This document shows positions 46,795-58,109 of a DNA stretch of 64,000 nt, piece after piece; the stretch's first letter is position 1; each line of letters begins with the position of its first letter. The notes below the pieces were generated by a model, which saw nothing but the letters and a program-made list of their open reading frames with translations, was not told where the DNA came from and searched no databases. A program made the translations under genes and the position numbers. Origin of the DNA: Podospora pseudocomata (Eukaryota; Ascomycota; Sordariomycetes; Sordariales; Podosporaceae). The DNA is taken from assembly GCF_035222375.1 (NCBI RefSeq), contig NW_026946363.1:62001-126000 (forward strand). The letters run 5' to 3'.

Positions 46795-47541
46795 TAGACG
46801 ACACGTCAGCTTTTGGGTTCTGTGTCCGATGTTGAGTGTTTGATAGACGATATAGATTCCTGTTTGACCTTCGGTGTGGAGTCTTGTGTTGTCTTGGATG
46901 TTGGTGAAATGGTGATAATTGGGTGTAGGTTGTCAATGGAGGCCTCGCTGGGCTGCAGAATGGCCGTTGCAGCGGGGAAAACTCCGTGCCGTTCTGCCGT
47001 CATCGGGTGCTAATGCAGGCCAAGATGCCGCTAACTTACGGCGCCTTGCGGGTCTCGAACACTCTAGCGCCCATCTGTTCCGGCATATAAACGACGACGA
47101 TAGCTTCGTGACGGTAACAGCCGTCAACAGAGACGACACTTCTGCACACGCGAGACAGTTTATGCCTCGCAAGAAGCGATATGGACCTCACAAGGCTTTT
47201 TGTGGCCGGGAATAACAGGTGACAAGCCACAGCTGTGTCCAAATTCCGCCGGGATTTTCACTGCAGTGCTCTCAGCTCATCCTCAGCTCCTCCCACTTCC
47301 CGCTGCCAACCGTTTGGTGCTGCAAGCTGCGCCTTGGCAGGATTCATATGAGTGCCGAGCTCCCGATATGTCCAGTTGTGATCATCAGCAGGCAGTGAGA
47401 AGGCAGACTATGATAAATAAGCGGATCCTTCGTCAGCATGACAGCTCTGTTAACGACAGCTTCAGCTTTGCCTGTGACAACTTGAGCTCTCGCAAGCAAC
47501 AGTCCCCTTGAGGCTGCAAGACAGACGTGTTGGCGCTGAAA
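46795..47541. other. Intergenic region, SDR to IQ-motif gene
   Basis: No gene is visible on either strand. It should contain the SDR 3' end and the promoter of the IQ-motif gene, which runs in the same direction. Confidence 0.5.
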
Positions 47542-49440
47542 ATGGATGTAGACAAAGCAGGAGCCGCGACGTCGTCGTCAACATCTGTAGCCAGTGCCCC
47601 AGCAGATATGCCCTCCAGGTCCAGACCTCCTTCGTTGGCACAATCTCACCGGCCTCGACTCTCCAAAACAGACTCTATCGCTTCTGTCTTGTCAGCCCAC
47701 AGAAATTACCTAGATTCCCTTCCAGTCCCCACCAAGGAAGAGTTCGACCAAATAAACAAGATCCAAACCAAGCGTGAGGCCGAGCACAAGAAGCAATTCC
47801 GGCGGAACCGACGACAGCAAAGCATCGAGCTCGTCAAAAGTCGCAGAAACAGCCTCATCAGTGAAAATGGAAGCGTCACCAAGGCAGCCACCGTCATACA
47901 ACGAACCTACCGTGGCTACCGCGCTCGCCGGACGCTGGCAGGTCTGGGGATAGACGCCTCAACCCGCTGGATCCACGCCGTAAGAGAAGCCCAATGGCGA
48001 GCCCTCACCCGCCCCCGGCCCCGAAGCGAATACCTCGACAGCGACAGCCTCTACTCCCCCAGCTTCCTCTCTCCATCATTATCATCACCAGGGGACACCA
48101 ACAGCGACGCAGGCAGCAGTATCATGCTCACCGGAACTCGCTCTCCCACCGCCCGCCTCAACTGGAAAAAGGCCTCCACCATAGCCCGACGAGCAGGCGG
48201 GGATGCTGACGAAAGCTCTTCCACTTCATCATCATCCTCCTCCTCCTCCTCCTCTTCCAGTAGTTCCTCCTCCGAATCAGAAGAAAACCTCTCCAAATCC
48301 CAAAAGCAACACCTCAAGCAACGCCGCGCCGAGTCCAAAGCCCGCCGCAAGGCAGCCTCCCGCACCATGGGGCTGCAATACTTTCTCGAAATGATCGACC
48401 ACAAGCACCGCTACGGCTCCAACCTCAAAGTCTATCATGAAGAATGGCAAAGAGCCGACACCCAAGACAGTTTCTTCTACTGGCTTGACCACGGCTCGGG
48501 TCGGAACCTGTCACTGGAAGCCTGCCCTCGGGAGGTTCTGGAACGGGAACAAGTCCGGTATTTATCCAGAGAGGAAAGACAGGCGTATCTAGTAGCTATC
48601 GACGAGAGCGGCAGGCTATGTTGGGCCAAGAACGGGGCGCCGATCGACACCACCGAAAAGTGGAAAGATAGCATCAACGGGATCGTACCCAGCGACGACC
48701 CCACGCCCGCTTATTCACCACCCTCGTTGGAGTCAACCACCAACTTCCTCGGTGACTCCTCCACCGAATCTTCCCAGTCATCATCCGAATCCCCTCCTTC
48801 ACCACATCCACCACCCTCCAAGAAATCATCATCCTCCGCCCGGCGTCTCTTCAAAATGTCCCCCACAACCATGCTCAACAAACTCCTCCGCCACTCCGTC
48901 ACCCCCAACACATGGATCTTCGTCGCCGACACCTCCTTCCGTCTCTACGTCGGGATCAAGAACTCGGGCGCGTTTCAGCACTCGAGTTTTCTTCAAGGAA
49001 GCCGCATCTCCGCTGCGGGGCTGATCAAGATCAAGAACGGGAAGTTGCACAGCCTGAGCCCGCTGAGCGGACACTACCGACCGCCGGCGAGCAATTTTAG
49101 GGCGTTTGTACAGACGCTCAAGGGGGAGGGGGTGGATATGAGTCGGGTTAGTATCAGCAAGAGTTATGCTGTGCTTGTTGGGTTGGAGGGGTATATGAAG
49201 GTTAAGAAGAGGGGGAGGGAGATTAAGGGGTTGGTGGGGAGGGGAAAGGAGAAGAAAGGGGAGGTGGTCGGGAGGGTTGGGGAGGGGGGTGAGGGGGAGC
49301 AGGAGGAGAGGGAGGGTGAAGGGAAGCAGGAGGAGAGGGAGGGTGAGGGGGAGCAGGAGGAGAGGGAGGGTGAAGGGGGGGGTGGAGGTTGTGCCCGGGG
49401 ATGGAGGTGGGCTGGCGGGAGGGAAGGGGTCTATCATTGA
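47542..49440 (+). CDS. IQ-motif calmodulin-binding protein, IQM-like
   Basis: This intronless gene encodes 632 residues. An IQ motif (VIQRTYRGYRARR) lies at about residues 115-130 and is the likely calmodulin-binding site. After a Ser run at about 225-245 comes a conserved core from about 275: GLQYFLEMIDHKHRYGSN, VYHEEWQ, FFYWLDHGSG, CPREVLEREQVRYLS and then, after a Ser/Pro-rich insert, WIFVADTSFRLYVG, GAFQHSSFLQG and SGHYRPPASNF. This order matches plant IQM proteins as I recall them (HRYG, FFYWLD, FQHSSFL, SGHY). The biochemical function of the core is unknown. The C-terminus is a three-unit Glu/Gly repeat. The ATG at 47542 is the first in frame. Confidence 0.82.
   Translation: MDVDKAGAATSSSTSVASAPADMPSRSRPPSLAQSHRPRLSKTDSIASVLSAHRNYLDSLPVPTKEEFDQINKIQTKREAEHKKQFRRNRRQQSIELVKSRRNSLISENGSVTKAATVIQRTYRGYRARRTLAGLGIDASTRWIHAVREAQWRALTRPRPRSEYLDSDSLYSPSFLSPSLSSPGDTNSDAGSSIMLTGTRSPTARLNWKKASTIARRAGGDADESSSTSSSSSSSSSSSSSSSSESEENLSKSQKQHLKQRRAESKARRKAASRTMGLQYFLEMIDHKHRYGSNLKVYHEEWQRADTQDSFFYWLDHGSGRNLSLEACPREVLEREQVRYLSREERQAYLVAIDESGRLCWAKNGAPIDTTEKWKDSINGIVPSDDPTPAYSPPSLESTTNFLGDSSTESSQSSSESPPSPHPPPSKKSSSSARRLFKMSPTTMLNKLLRHSVTPNTWIFVADTSFRLYVGIKNSGAFQHSSFLQGSRISAAGLIKIKNGKLHSLSPLSGHYRPPASNFRAFVQTLKGEGVDMSRVSISKSYAVLVGLEGYMKVKKRGREIKGLVGRGKEKKGEVVGRVGEGGEGEQEEREGEGKQEEREGEGEQEEREGEGGGGGCARGWRWAGGREGVYH
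48214..48275. repeat. Serine-coding (TCA/TCC)n tract in the IQM-like gene
   Basis: A run of TCA, TCC and AGT codons encodes about 20 serines between the IQ motif and the conserved core, followed by an acidic ESEEN stretch. It is probably a flexible linker. Confidence 0.85.
49294..49374. repeat. Three tandem 27-bp units at the 3' end of the IQM-like gene
   Basis: Units at 49294-49320, 49321-49347 and 49348-49374 are nearly identical and encode a nine-residue GE(K/Q)-rich repeat (EQEEREGEG type). They lie just before the stop at 49440. Confidence 0.9.
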
Positions 49441-50139
49441 TGAGAGAAGTTAGAAAACTAGACATCTGTAGGATAAAATGATGATGATGATGATGGTAAT
49501 TGAAGTATATATATATATTTGTTTGTGACAATGCTGGGGCGCTCCTGTTAAAATAGTAGGCTAAATGGCATCGGACGAGGGATATAAGATCATTAAGGTG
49601 CGATGGTAATCGTGGGAGAAATTATGCGGAATGAGTATGAGATATATAATATAAGTAAACTCAAAGAAAGGCGAAGCATTGTAAAGAAGTGAAACTAAGC
49701 CAGGCATGAAATGATCCGGAAATCAACACCCCGCATAGAAGCACAAGATGAGTAACAAGTGCGAATCAACAATGCAACAGGCAGACAACACATGAGGTGG
49801 GTAGTATCAAGTGGATACACAGTAATATAAATCAGAATAATATGATTGAGCACATATACAGACAGTAAAGCGAGTAAACAAAAGACTCGCAATGACCGTA
49901 GAAAACAGACCATCAAAATTACCCAAAACATGCTCACGGGAAATAGCCAGACCTCTACCTCTATCTGTGCCCCTTGGGCTTCTGAATATCAAACCCCTCG
50001 ACAAAATGAAGCTATCCGGCTTCAGCAAAGCAATAGCCAGCAGATTGTACGAGATGTTCACTTTCCGGCAAATTCCCAACATTATTATCCCTTGCTCTCA
50101 GTCACCAGAACCAATAGTGAGTGACCACATCACATCACA
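49441..50139. other. AT-rich convergent intergenic region
   Basis: It lies between the 3' ends of the IQM-like gene and the kinase-like gene. It includes GATGAT and TATATA runs at about 49475-49520. No gene is visible. Confidence 0.5.
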
Positions 50140-52149
50140 TCACTTACACCTCTTCAACAACTCCGCCAAAACCTCCCTATCAACCTCCTTCACCCCAACC
50201 TCCCTCTCATACTCCTCCAACCTCTGCACAACCTCCCTCAACCTCAGCCTCCCATACCAGTTCCCCTTCCACTCCCCCCTCCCCTTTAACTCCTCCCGCA
50301 TGGTCAAAAACCTTTCCGCCACCTCCACTTCCACCCTCCACCAATCCCTCGCCGCATCAAGCACCTCGAGCGGTGTGCAATTCACATCCACCAGACCATC
50401 CTTCCGACGAAGCACCATCTTGCTTCCCACCCGAGTGACAAGCTTCGACAAAGTCTCCCTCCTGCCCTTGGTGCACCCATCAATGAGATCCCTAATCGGA
50501 AGGGGAGTGTGCCGATACTCAGGAAACTCATAGTCGGGCTCCCGCTTGTAAGACTGCCAAACGGCAGCGTGCTGCGGTGCACACTGCCCCTCAAAAATAC
50601 ACCACAAGACGCGCCCGAGCATGTACGCCTCAGCCGCCTCCTGTTCCGCCTCATCAAGCGCCAGCCAGGGGATATTATAGCTCTTATACCCATGGGGAAG
50701 CGGCGTGTACATTTCATCCTGCTCCAAAACCTGCCAGCCGGGGAGGATCCGGCTGAGAAACTCGGCCCACCGGTTGGGTCTCTCCTCACCAGGAATAAAC
50801 TGGTTGTACAGAAGCCTGCTGTCGTCCCCATGCTCTTGCTCTAACCCTTCCTCCTCCGCTCCCTCGTCCACAGCCAACGTATGCACATAAGCAATCGCGT
50901 TCACCTCAGGCGCAGCAAACTCGCACCACACACCCCGCTGCTCAAAGTCCACCATGACCAAGTCCCCCCCGGCCGTAAGAACAACATTATCAAGCCGGAG
51001 GTCGGGATAGTAAATCCCGCCACGTTCGCGGACGTGCAAGACGGCAGAGGCAAGCTGCCTAGCCCACATTATTTGCATCTCCGGCTTGAGAAGCCCATGG
51101 ATGTGAAGCAGAGGAATCGTGTCCCGGAGGCTGCCGGCCGCGTAAAACGGAATGATGAAACCCACCACGGCCGTCTTTCCCCCAAAGCGGCAGTACTTGG
51201 TGACTAGGTACTTTGGCTTCGAAACAACATGCGGATAAGGCTCCATGAGCAAAAGGTTGCGCAGCTCGCAAACCAGATACTTGGTGTTGCTGGTGAGGGC
51301 CTTGAAGATCCACAGCTTCTGGCCATCTTCTGGTTCGTCATGATGATGAATGCGCACCAGGCAGACACTGTCGTGTAGCTGCTGGACAATGCTCAGGTTC
51401 GAAATGTCGATAGTTTCCGGAATGACCTCCTCGGGCAGTCCCAAAGTCGCAACCAGCGCCTTTGGCCTGATGAGCTGCTTCTCCACGTGCCAGGTTGTGG
51501 CGACGGTGATCTTGACGCTCTCAAGACTGAAGCCAAGTTCGAGAATGATGCGTGTACCAAAAGGCTGGTCCTTGTACAAGGCAGCAATCTGTTCTGCCGT
51601 CCCTTCACCCTCCAATGACCACTTCTGCAAAGCTCTGAGAATGTGCCTGGTGACCCCGAGACGGTTCAGTCTCGTCGAGTCTTTGGTGTGGAAGGCGGCA
51701 TCCAGGTCTAGGACGTCCCGAAGGACAGGGTCCCGTGTGGTTTCCATAGGCAGGAACACATCGAGGCGCATGGGTGGGACCTCGCCCACGTGCAAGGGTA
51801 GGGCATAGTACTGCGTGCCTATGGCGGTACAGCCGTCGATCCTCCAGAGTGGGTTGGGAAGGGGGTCAAGGCTGTCAACCCGGTTCTTGGGGTTCAGCTG
51901 GGATTCGAGCCAAGAGGCTTGTCCAGTGTCATTGCCGGTAGGCAAAGCAAGCTCGAGCGCTGACCGGTTCTGGGCAAAGGCGGCGGTCGGGTGGATGGCA
52001 TCGTGGATTGTGGTGGAGTTGAGCTCCATGGCGGGCCAAAGGTGGTCTTCACACGACGCAGAGAAGGATGGCCTGATGCAAAAGCTTACAGAGAGAACCA
52101 CAGAATGAAACGAATGGAACCGGGGAGGAATATGTTCCAGGTCGAACAT
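50140..52149 (-). CDS. Divergent protein-kinase-like protein (possible pseudokinase)
   Basis: One long frame encodes 669 residues, or 629 if translation starts at the internal ATG at 52029, whose MELNSTT start looks more natural. The N-terminal half (about 80-270) matches nothing I recognise. The C-terminal half has a kinase-like plan: a Lys in WIFKALT near 283, a Glu in VCELRNLLLM near 295, a catalytic-loop equivalent YPDLRLDN near 381 and DFE in place of DFG near 397, with C-lobe helices after it. The HRD histidine and arginine are absent (YPD), the catalytic-loop Lys is Arg, and the glycine loop is not obvious. Activity is therefore doubtful. Such kinase-like genes are common and variable in filamentous fungi. 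No intron is needed. Confidence 0.72.
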   Translation of the reverse strand: MFDLEHIPPRFHSFHSVVLSVSFCIRPSFSASCEDHLWPAMELNSTTIHDAIHPTAAFAQNRSALELALPTGNDTGQASWLESQLNPKNRVDSLDPLPNPLWRIDGCTAIGTQYYALPLHVGEVPPMRLDVFLPMETTRDPVLRDVLDLDAAFHTKDSTRLNRLGVTRHILRALQKWSLEGEGTAEQIAALYKDQPFGTRIILELGFSLESVKITVATTWHVEKQLIRPKALVATLGLPEEVIPETIDISNLSIVQQLHDSVCLVRIHHHDEPEDGQKLWIFKALTSNTKYLVCELRNLLLMEPYPHVVSKPKYLVTKYCRFGGKTAVVGFIIPFYAAGSLRDTIPLLHIHGLLKPEMQIMWARQLASAVLHVRERGGIYYPDLRLDNVVLTAGGDLVMVDFEQRGVWCEFAAPEVNAIAYVHTLAVDEGAEEEGLEQEHGDDSRLLYNQFIPGEERPNRWAEFLSRILPGWQVLEQDEMYTPLPHGYKSYNIPWLALDEAEQEAAEAYMLGRVLWCIFEGQCAPQHAAVWQSYKREPDYEFPEYRHTPLPIRDLIDGCTKGRRETLSKLVTRVGSKMVLRRKDGLVDVNCTPLEVLDAARDWWRVEVEVAERFLTMREELKGRGEWKGNWYGRLRLREVVQRLEEYEREVGVKEVDREVLAELLKRCK

Positions 52150-55100
52150 CGAGCCTGGCTGCTCTGGATCGTGTATAACTTGGACACCATCCCGGGGCTA
52201 CTTACCAACCACCCTACATCAATGCAGCTTCCCTCGGCCTCTGCTGGCCTGATCATCCACAACGCAGGATAACAGATTAAAGGAGCGACCGCTGTGAAAG
52301 CATAGGTAGGTATGCAGTTGTTCCTGGCTCGAGAGCAAACTCTGAATCCGACCCACTCACGGCTCGATATCGTTCTAGTCTGCAAGCAGGAAGCCGTACA
52401 GGGAGTGCCACTTGCCAATGTGTTTTGACCCGACGACTGAGCTGTCCCGCTGCAAGTCAAGATGCTTGGTGAACGACTGGGGGGGGGACAAGAGGTCAAG
52501 AAGTATCCGCGAAGAAGCTGCATGCTGTGGTGGTAGTCGTTGATGCTGGTCACTCAAAAATGATTGGCCAATCTCTCCTGCTTAGCTGGAGCGGAGCAGC
52601 CGGCCCGTCCCTACTGTCAACCAGCGAAGTCGCTCAGGTAAATCGTGGTTGTTAGGTATACTGTACTGCTTTTGTCTCGTACCCCTGGAAGCCCTATCCA
52701 TAAACATGACAGGAACTTCTGAGCCGCGTTAGGCTATCTGCAAGAGGACCGATTAAGGGGAGATGTAACTCTGGCTGCGACGCGTCTCCACTCTGTCCTG
52801 TCATCACACACTTGGTAAGAGATGGCTAATCAGGGGGGAGTGGATGCCAAAATCCCCCTTCTAGCCGCTCTATAAGAAGACATAGACGACCAAGAGCCAA
52901 CCGGAATGGGACCAAGAATAGGGCGAGCTTGAAACTTGAAGCTGGGAGTGGAGGTGTCGGTCGGGACAGTTCCGGCAAGAGAGTGCAGATGCGAAGAGTG
53001 TTGTCGTGCACAGTGCCGCAGAATGTCGGCATTATCTACTCCCTTCGTGAGGGAATCTTTGCTGATATCCGGAAGCATTGGCGCTTAGCACGGCCGATGA
53101 ACCTTTTTTGATGCGGAGGAGAAGGTAGATGAAAGCCCTTCGGCGGGGATCTATGAAGTCACTGAAACATCTCTTGATATGTCAGCAGCATTGTGGCTCG
53201 GGTCTGGACCGCGACTTCGTGCCCAATATTACCTCAACCTATCACTCCACGGCTTCAATCGTGGGACAAGCCTAGGCCGAAAGCCTGGGCGTGGGATGAG
53301 CACCGAAGGACCCCTCGGCCGCACGATCTTGCTTTGGGCCGCGAGAGCCCATCTCGGTCGAGTATTTGATTCAACGCCAATGAATGGGTTCGGTAGATCG
53401 ATGGCTAACTAACAGCTCGGGGTGTTGGTTGTAGCGGACACACCGAGATGGGAAGTCATCGCAGCCTGCTGAAGCCAAAAATGCATCACGCTCGAAGAGG
53501 AACTGGTCGAATTGGGGGACCCATCAATCCGCTCAGCCGCTGCAAGTATGCCTGATGGCTGTGGTTGTGTCATTGAATCGTCGGCGTTTTGTGGGGTTTG
53601 ATGGGGAGTTCTGCATGCTGTGGCTTGATTCATATCGACGGGCACCATCCACATCGCGCGTTTCCACCTTCCAGATCAACTCGAGGCACTGGCTGATATC
53701 GATTGCATTGGTCAGCTCGTGTCTGGATGATGGATCGAAGGGTGTATGCCAGTAAGGGTGTAGCTAGTCGACCAACTTTTGCTGAAATCATAGTTCCTTT
53801 CGACCGGCCGCGGGCGCGAAGGCAAGTAGGATTGGTTTTGAAAAGCTTCGAGACGAGAGGTGAAAGTTGAGTTAGGGTATAGATGGTTGTTGAATGCGAG
53901 TCTGCGTTCGCTCCAACAGTGGTTAAGCATTGCAAGAACCTTGTAAACGCACCATGAGGTTGTTGTCAGGAGCTTCGGGCGCAGGATAGTGGACAAGCGC
54001 ATGACGGATTTGGGTGGACCATCCAGGGGCAACCCATGCCATTCCGAAAGAGAGGGGGTTGCTCAAGAAGCCATGGTACAGCAAACCCGAACCAGCGGGG
54101 TAGCACGCATTTCCCAACTGACCACCGAGAGATGTGAAACTCAAAGCTCTTTTAATGTTCTTGAGCTGGTCGAAAGCATCTCGAAGAGAAAAGTCATCCT
54201 TTCGCTTATCATCTTCAAGATGGGTCCAGCTCCATTCTGGAGCTGGTTAGGTGGGCCATCGAGTTTGCGACCCTCAGCCTCTCCGGGCAATCCGCTCTGT
54301 GTCGTTGATGAGCACCATCATGGTCTGCCTGACGTCCATGAAGTTGAGATCCTGAAATCGAATCTTGCCTGGTTGTTTGCGCTGCTAAGGAGGCCTGTGC
54401 GCGCTAGGTAATCACAGTATGGGACTGTGTATGAGGGTGAAAAGATCACCCAATAGATTTCTCCCCCTAGGGGTTGATAGGCGGGCTGAAACGTCCCGAG
54501 AGGACGGTACAAACGCTCTGCCCAGAGCGATGAACAACATCCCTTCACAGTGGCAAAGCCAAAAGAACCCTACTGCTTCGTAGTTGTAGCTTGCCCTGCC
54601 CCGAGGAGAAGTCCACGGGTAATATACCTGTGATCTCTCCTGAGCTAGAGAGACCCATCAAGGCTTCCATTTCATAGTCTCGGTAGTAGGTAGTAACTGG
54701 TCTCTAGGTCGCACAACTGCATACGACATTCGCGAACCCCGTCATGTAGTGCAGTAGTCTCTCGATGTTGAAATAAAGATCCATGGTTGTAGGTGGCTGC
54801 CGAGTTGAAACCCAGAATATTCCCTCCGGAACCCTGAAGTTTGGAAAGTTCTCAAGGGCACCGGGACAGGTACCTAGATGCATCTGATACATTGAATACT
54901 GGCGCCATGATGTCTCGCAAGATGCCACGGCGGGGAGACCTAGGAGTGTTGTACTCGGTCTCAATGTTGTGAAACCAAGCATTGTAGCTGGATCAGAGGA
55001 AGCTAGTTACTGTGTTTTTTGACCAGGCCCCATTTTCCAGTGCTTGATGCTCATCAGGGCCGTGATGAAGATTGCTAAAATCCGACACGCCTCGGGCTGC

Positions 55101-58100
55101 GTTCAGTTCGTCCTATAACGAAGGCCTGTAAATGTCAGTCAGGGAAACTAAAATTGGCTCGGATTTCAACGGCCATTTAGCGATATGAGATTGGTCGCTG
55201 GGTGGTGTGATGTGTGGTGTCGAACTTGCGTTTACTTATCCTCTGCGTCAAGGAAATGTGTAGTTTGTCACACGCACTACTATCTGGGCTGGATGGCTGG
55301 AGCCAAGACCTGGTGGATCCCGGGTCGAGCCCCGGATATTCAGGTGGAGCTTTGCCAGGGCAAGGGTTCTCCGGGTTGTGGGGTTTGGGCGGACACCTCG
55401 CACCAGAAAAATTGCGGGAAAGTTGACGACGGACGACCCACGACCAAGTACCTACATATCGAATGAATCAAATTACTGTAGGATCATACTGTAGTCAAAA
55501 ATGAAGCTTAGACACTATGCATCGCAGGTATCTCTGCAAGCCACAAACTGCCTAATGGTGTTTGTCAGACCGTGCTCCTTCTCGATTCGCTTCTGTGCAT
55601 GGAAAGATCGGGTATGACTACCCCGCGGTTTTGTGTTCACCATCATGTCTTAATTCTCCCGTGACACCCTCCATTTGCGTGGCCCAGTCTGACTGGCAGC
55701 GGCTTGCGTAGATCTGCTGTACCCTTCTGACGTCTCCCTGATTTGACGATGGCTATGATTGAGGGTGGCAGTCGGTCCTACCTGATCTCAACAAGTGGGT
55801 TTGCCGTTTGGGAATCTTATAGCAATTTCTTTTGACATCAGACATATCCACTGTGAGGTTTGACGTGGACGCTTGAGGCTCTGACATTCCTTTGCCAAGT
55901 TCCCGAGTCAAGGAAGAGCCCCGGATGCCCTATGGGTGGGTCAAACGGTGTTCCTTTCAAGGTGTGGGGTTGTGGGAGCGTGGCGGGTCGAAAGCAGGAA
56001 CCAAAATTGGCGTCAATCAACGTTTCATGCTGCAATGGATGGGCAGCACTTTTACACTATAGGGGATCCATTACGACGTGCCTGAAGGCCTTTCAATCCC
56101 ACCTACTCTCACATAAGACAGTCGTTCTTGTAAGTTGAAGCCGACCGTCAGTTGAATTGTTGGCATACTGACCGATTGGAATTGCATCGCGGCAGCCACG
56201 TGAAGGGCACCAAGCAGTAGAATCCAGTTCACTTTGATTCGTCCAACACTCAGGCCGTGGTCCATGCCACTGACATTGTCAAAATGGAACCGAGCTGGAC
56301 AATGCATTTGTCATGTTGAGTCAAAGCCAATGAACTCGAAGAGGTCACAGCCCAGAACCGTGGTTCTGTTACCAAACGGAAAGGGCGGGGTCAGAGCTCA
56401 ACAAACATAACCACCGGCACCGCGTTTTTCTTCTAGCATACCCCATGATCCCCAACTCCCGCACTTATCATATCAAGTCAGGGCCGCATCTTCAGGTCAT
56501 CAAAGACTGCGTGGAGCACGGAAGTCTGCTAAACTAGTGTACATCGATCGGATTGGTAGAGCTGATTGGTCAAGATTAGTTTCCGCTATTTTGAAAAGGT
56601 TTCCGTATCAGCTCCGTTTCTGTGAATGGCACCCCATTCACGACACCATCAGAAATAGGATGGGCAATTTACAAGCCGAAGCATGTCGAGCGGGTATTAA
56701 TCTGGATGGGAGCGGGCGGACCAGCAACGAGACCGGTGAGGTATGCACCTCGACGGCTGGACGTACAACCAACAACCGGGCAGTCAGTTGTCTGTCAGTT
56801 ATCACATCGAGCTTATCCCCTGTCCTCCCGTCACATCCAATGCCGCTCTTTTTCCCACCCTCGATGGCCTGACCAGATGACCGCTTTTTGCACCGCGCAT
56901 TGAGGTTCCATCGACATCCATGCACGCACTTTGCAACTTGCGTTATCTCGAGATTCACGGACCCGGCTTTGCTGCCCCATGTCCGCCCAATTTTTGGGTG
57001 GTGCTCATTAGCCAAGCACTGGTCAGCTTGCGCCTTCCCGGCGACCGGTGAATCACTTTTCTTCGCCCATCTCCTCCAAAGCTCACACCGATTCCCTTCC
57101 TTTGCAAGTAAACGAGACAATCGCATTCAACCCCCGACAATTCCAGTCCCCACCGCGCAACAAGGCACCTTCAACCCCGTCCGGCCCGTAAGACAACACG
57201 CGTGTATTACCGCGAACCATTGGGTGGCACAGGACAACTCCCGCCGCTGAGCCTTGACCGGTGCCCTCACCGACCTGCCCATCAGCATCACGCCCCTCAC
57301 GCCCAACCTCGACTCCACTCCCGTCCAGGAGTCTCTGACCTGCCCCGTCAACAGGGCCCATATCGCCCGCGCTGCTGGCGCAATTGCGTGCCGTCACCAT
57401 ATTTGTGGACCTGAGAGGAGCCGTACCATAGTCTCGGCTACCACACCCTGGCCAGCTCCTCTCTCTACGACATCCTTTCTCTGACAGCACGGCGCCGTCT
57501 GAAAGCAACGACGACGGCCAAAAGACGGCACTAGCGGGCGAGGGAACACACGCAAGATCTCCCCTCCAAGGCTGTTTTTGCGCAGATCTGGGGGTGGTGG
57601 TAACCGAGCAGTAGATTGTGTTCCCCCTTTCTGCTTGCTTGCCTGCCGACCGAGGATCTTGGCTTGGATTCACGCCCCTCTCCTCCTCGCGAGCCCCCTT
57701 GTCACCCCTCCTCGCCTCGTGTCTTTCCGACTCTTCCTGACCTAGTTCCGTCCGCAGCCGGCTGCACCGACTGCTGCTCAGTTGTGTCTTGCTGCAGCTC
57801 CCCATCGGTCGTACGGGGCTGTCGTCCCCGTGGCGATGGCGCTTTTGTGAGACGCCTACGTTTCTGCGTCTTGCAACCCCCCTCACCACCAGTTCGAGGG
57901 GCCACCTGCCTGACCTTGGGGCCGGAGCAGGTTCCCCCTTGGTTGCCTTTGTGCGCCGCCGGGTGCTGCTGCTTGCTCACATTCCCAGAGTTTGTGCTTC
58001 CCTGCTTGCCAGGGTCGTATCCACACCGGTGTACATACCGACCAAGTACACCCTAGGTCTCTATTGACCTCGGATTGCCCAGTGGAATACTTCTTAATTG

Positions 58101-58109
58101 TCCTTCACC
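52150..58109. other. 6 kb interval without a confident gene
   Basis: Apart from the minus-strand coding-like segments at about 53.7-55.1 kb listed separately, I see no gene. The longest frame, on the minus strand at 57083-57889, is a low-complexity reading of the C/T-rich leader of the downstream transcription factor gene. The C-rich stretch at about 57240-58080 fits a long 5' untranslated region. A T-arm-like element at about 55317-55340 is not part of a complete tRNA. Confidence 0.45.
53712..55112 (-). pseudogene. Possible decayed or poorly resolved gene, function unknown
   Basis: Several minus-strand stretches read like true coding sequence but do not form one clean gene. One runs at about 54960-55112 (NLHHGPDEHQALENGAWS and, after one in-frame stop, YNAWFHNIETEYNTPRSP). 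Another is at about 54420-54548 (LGRAFVPSSRDVSARLSTP), one at about 54290-54400 (FQDLNFMDVRQTMMVLINDT), and one at about 53923-54230 (SFTSLGGQLGNACYPAGS and LSFGMAWVAPGWS). They lie in the same order on one strand, with plausible intron-like gaps in places and at least one frame interruption. I do not recognise the family. It could be a decayed host gene, possibly RIP-affected, a multi-exon gene I cannot splice, or chance. Confidence 0.3.

Noticed and set aside
55305-55345. tRNA-like T arm (CCGGGTCGAGCCCCGGA)
   Set aside because: No matching acceptor stem, D arm or anticodon arm surrounds it.
57083-57889. 268-codon minus-strand frame upstream of the transcription factor
   Set aside because: It is an Arg/Gly-rich reading of a C/T-rich leader with no recognisable domain or credible start context.
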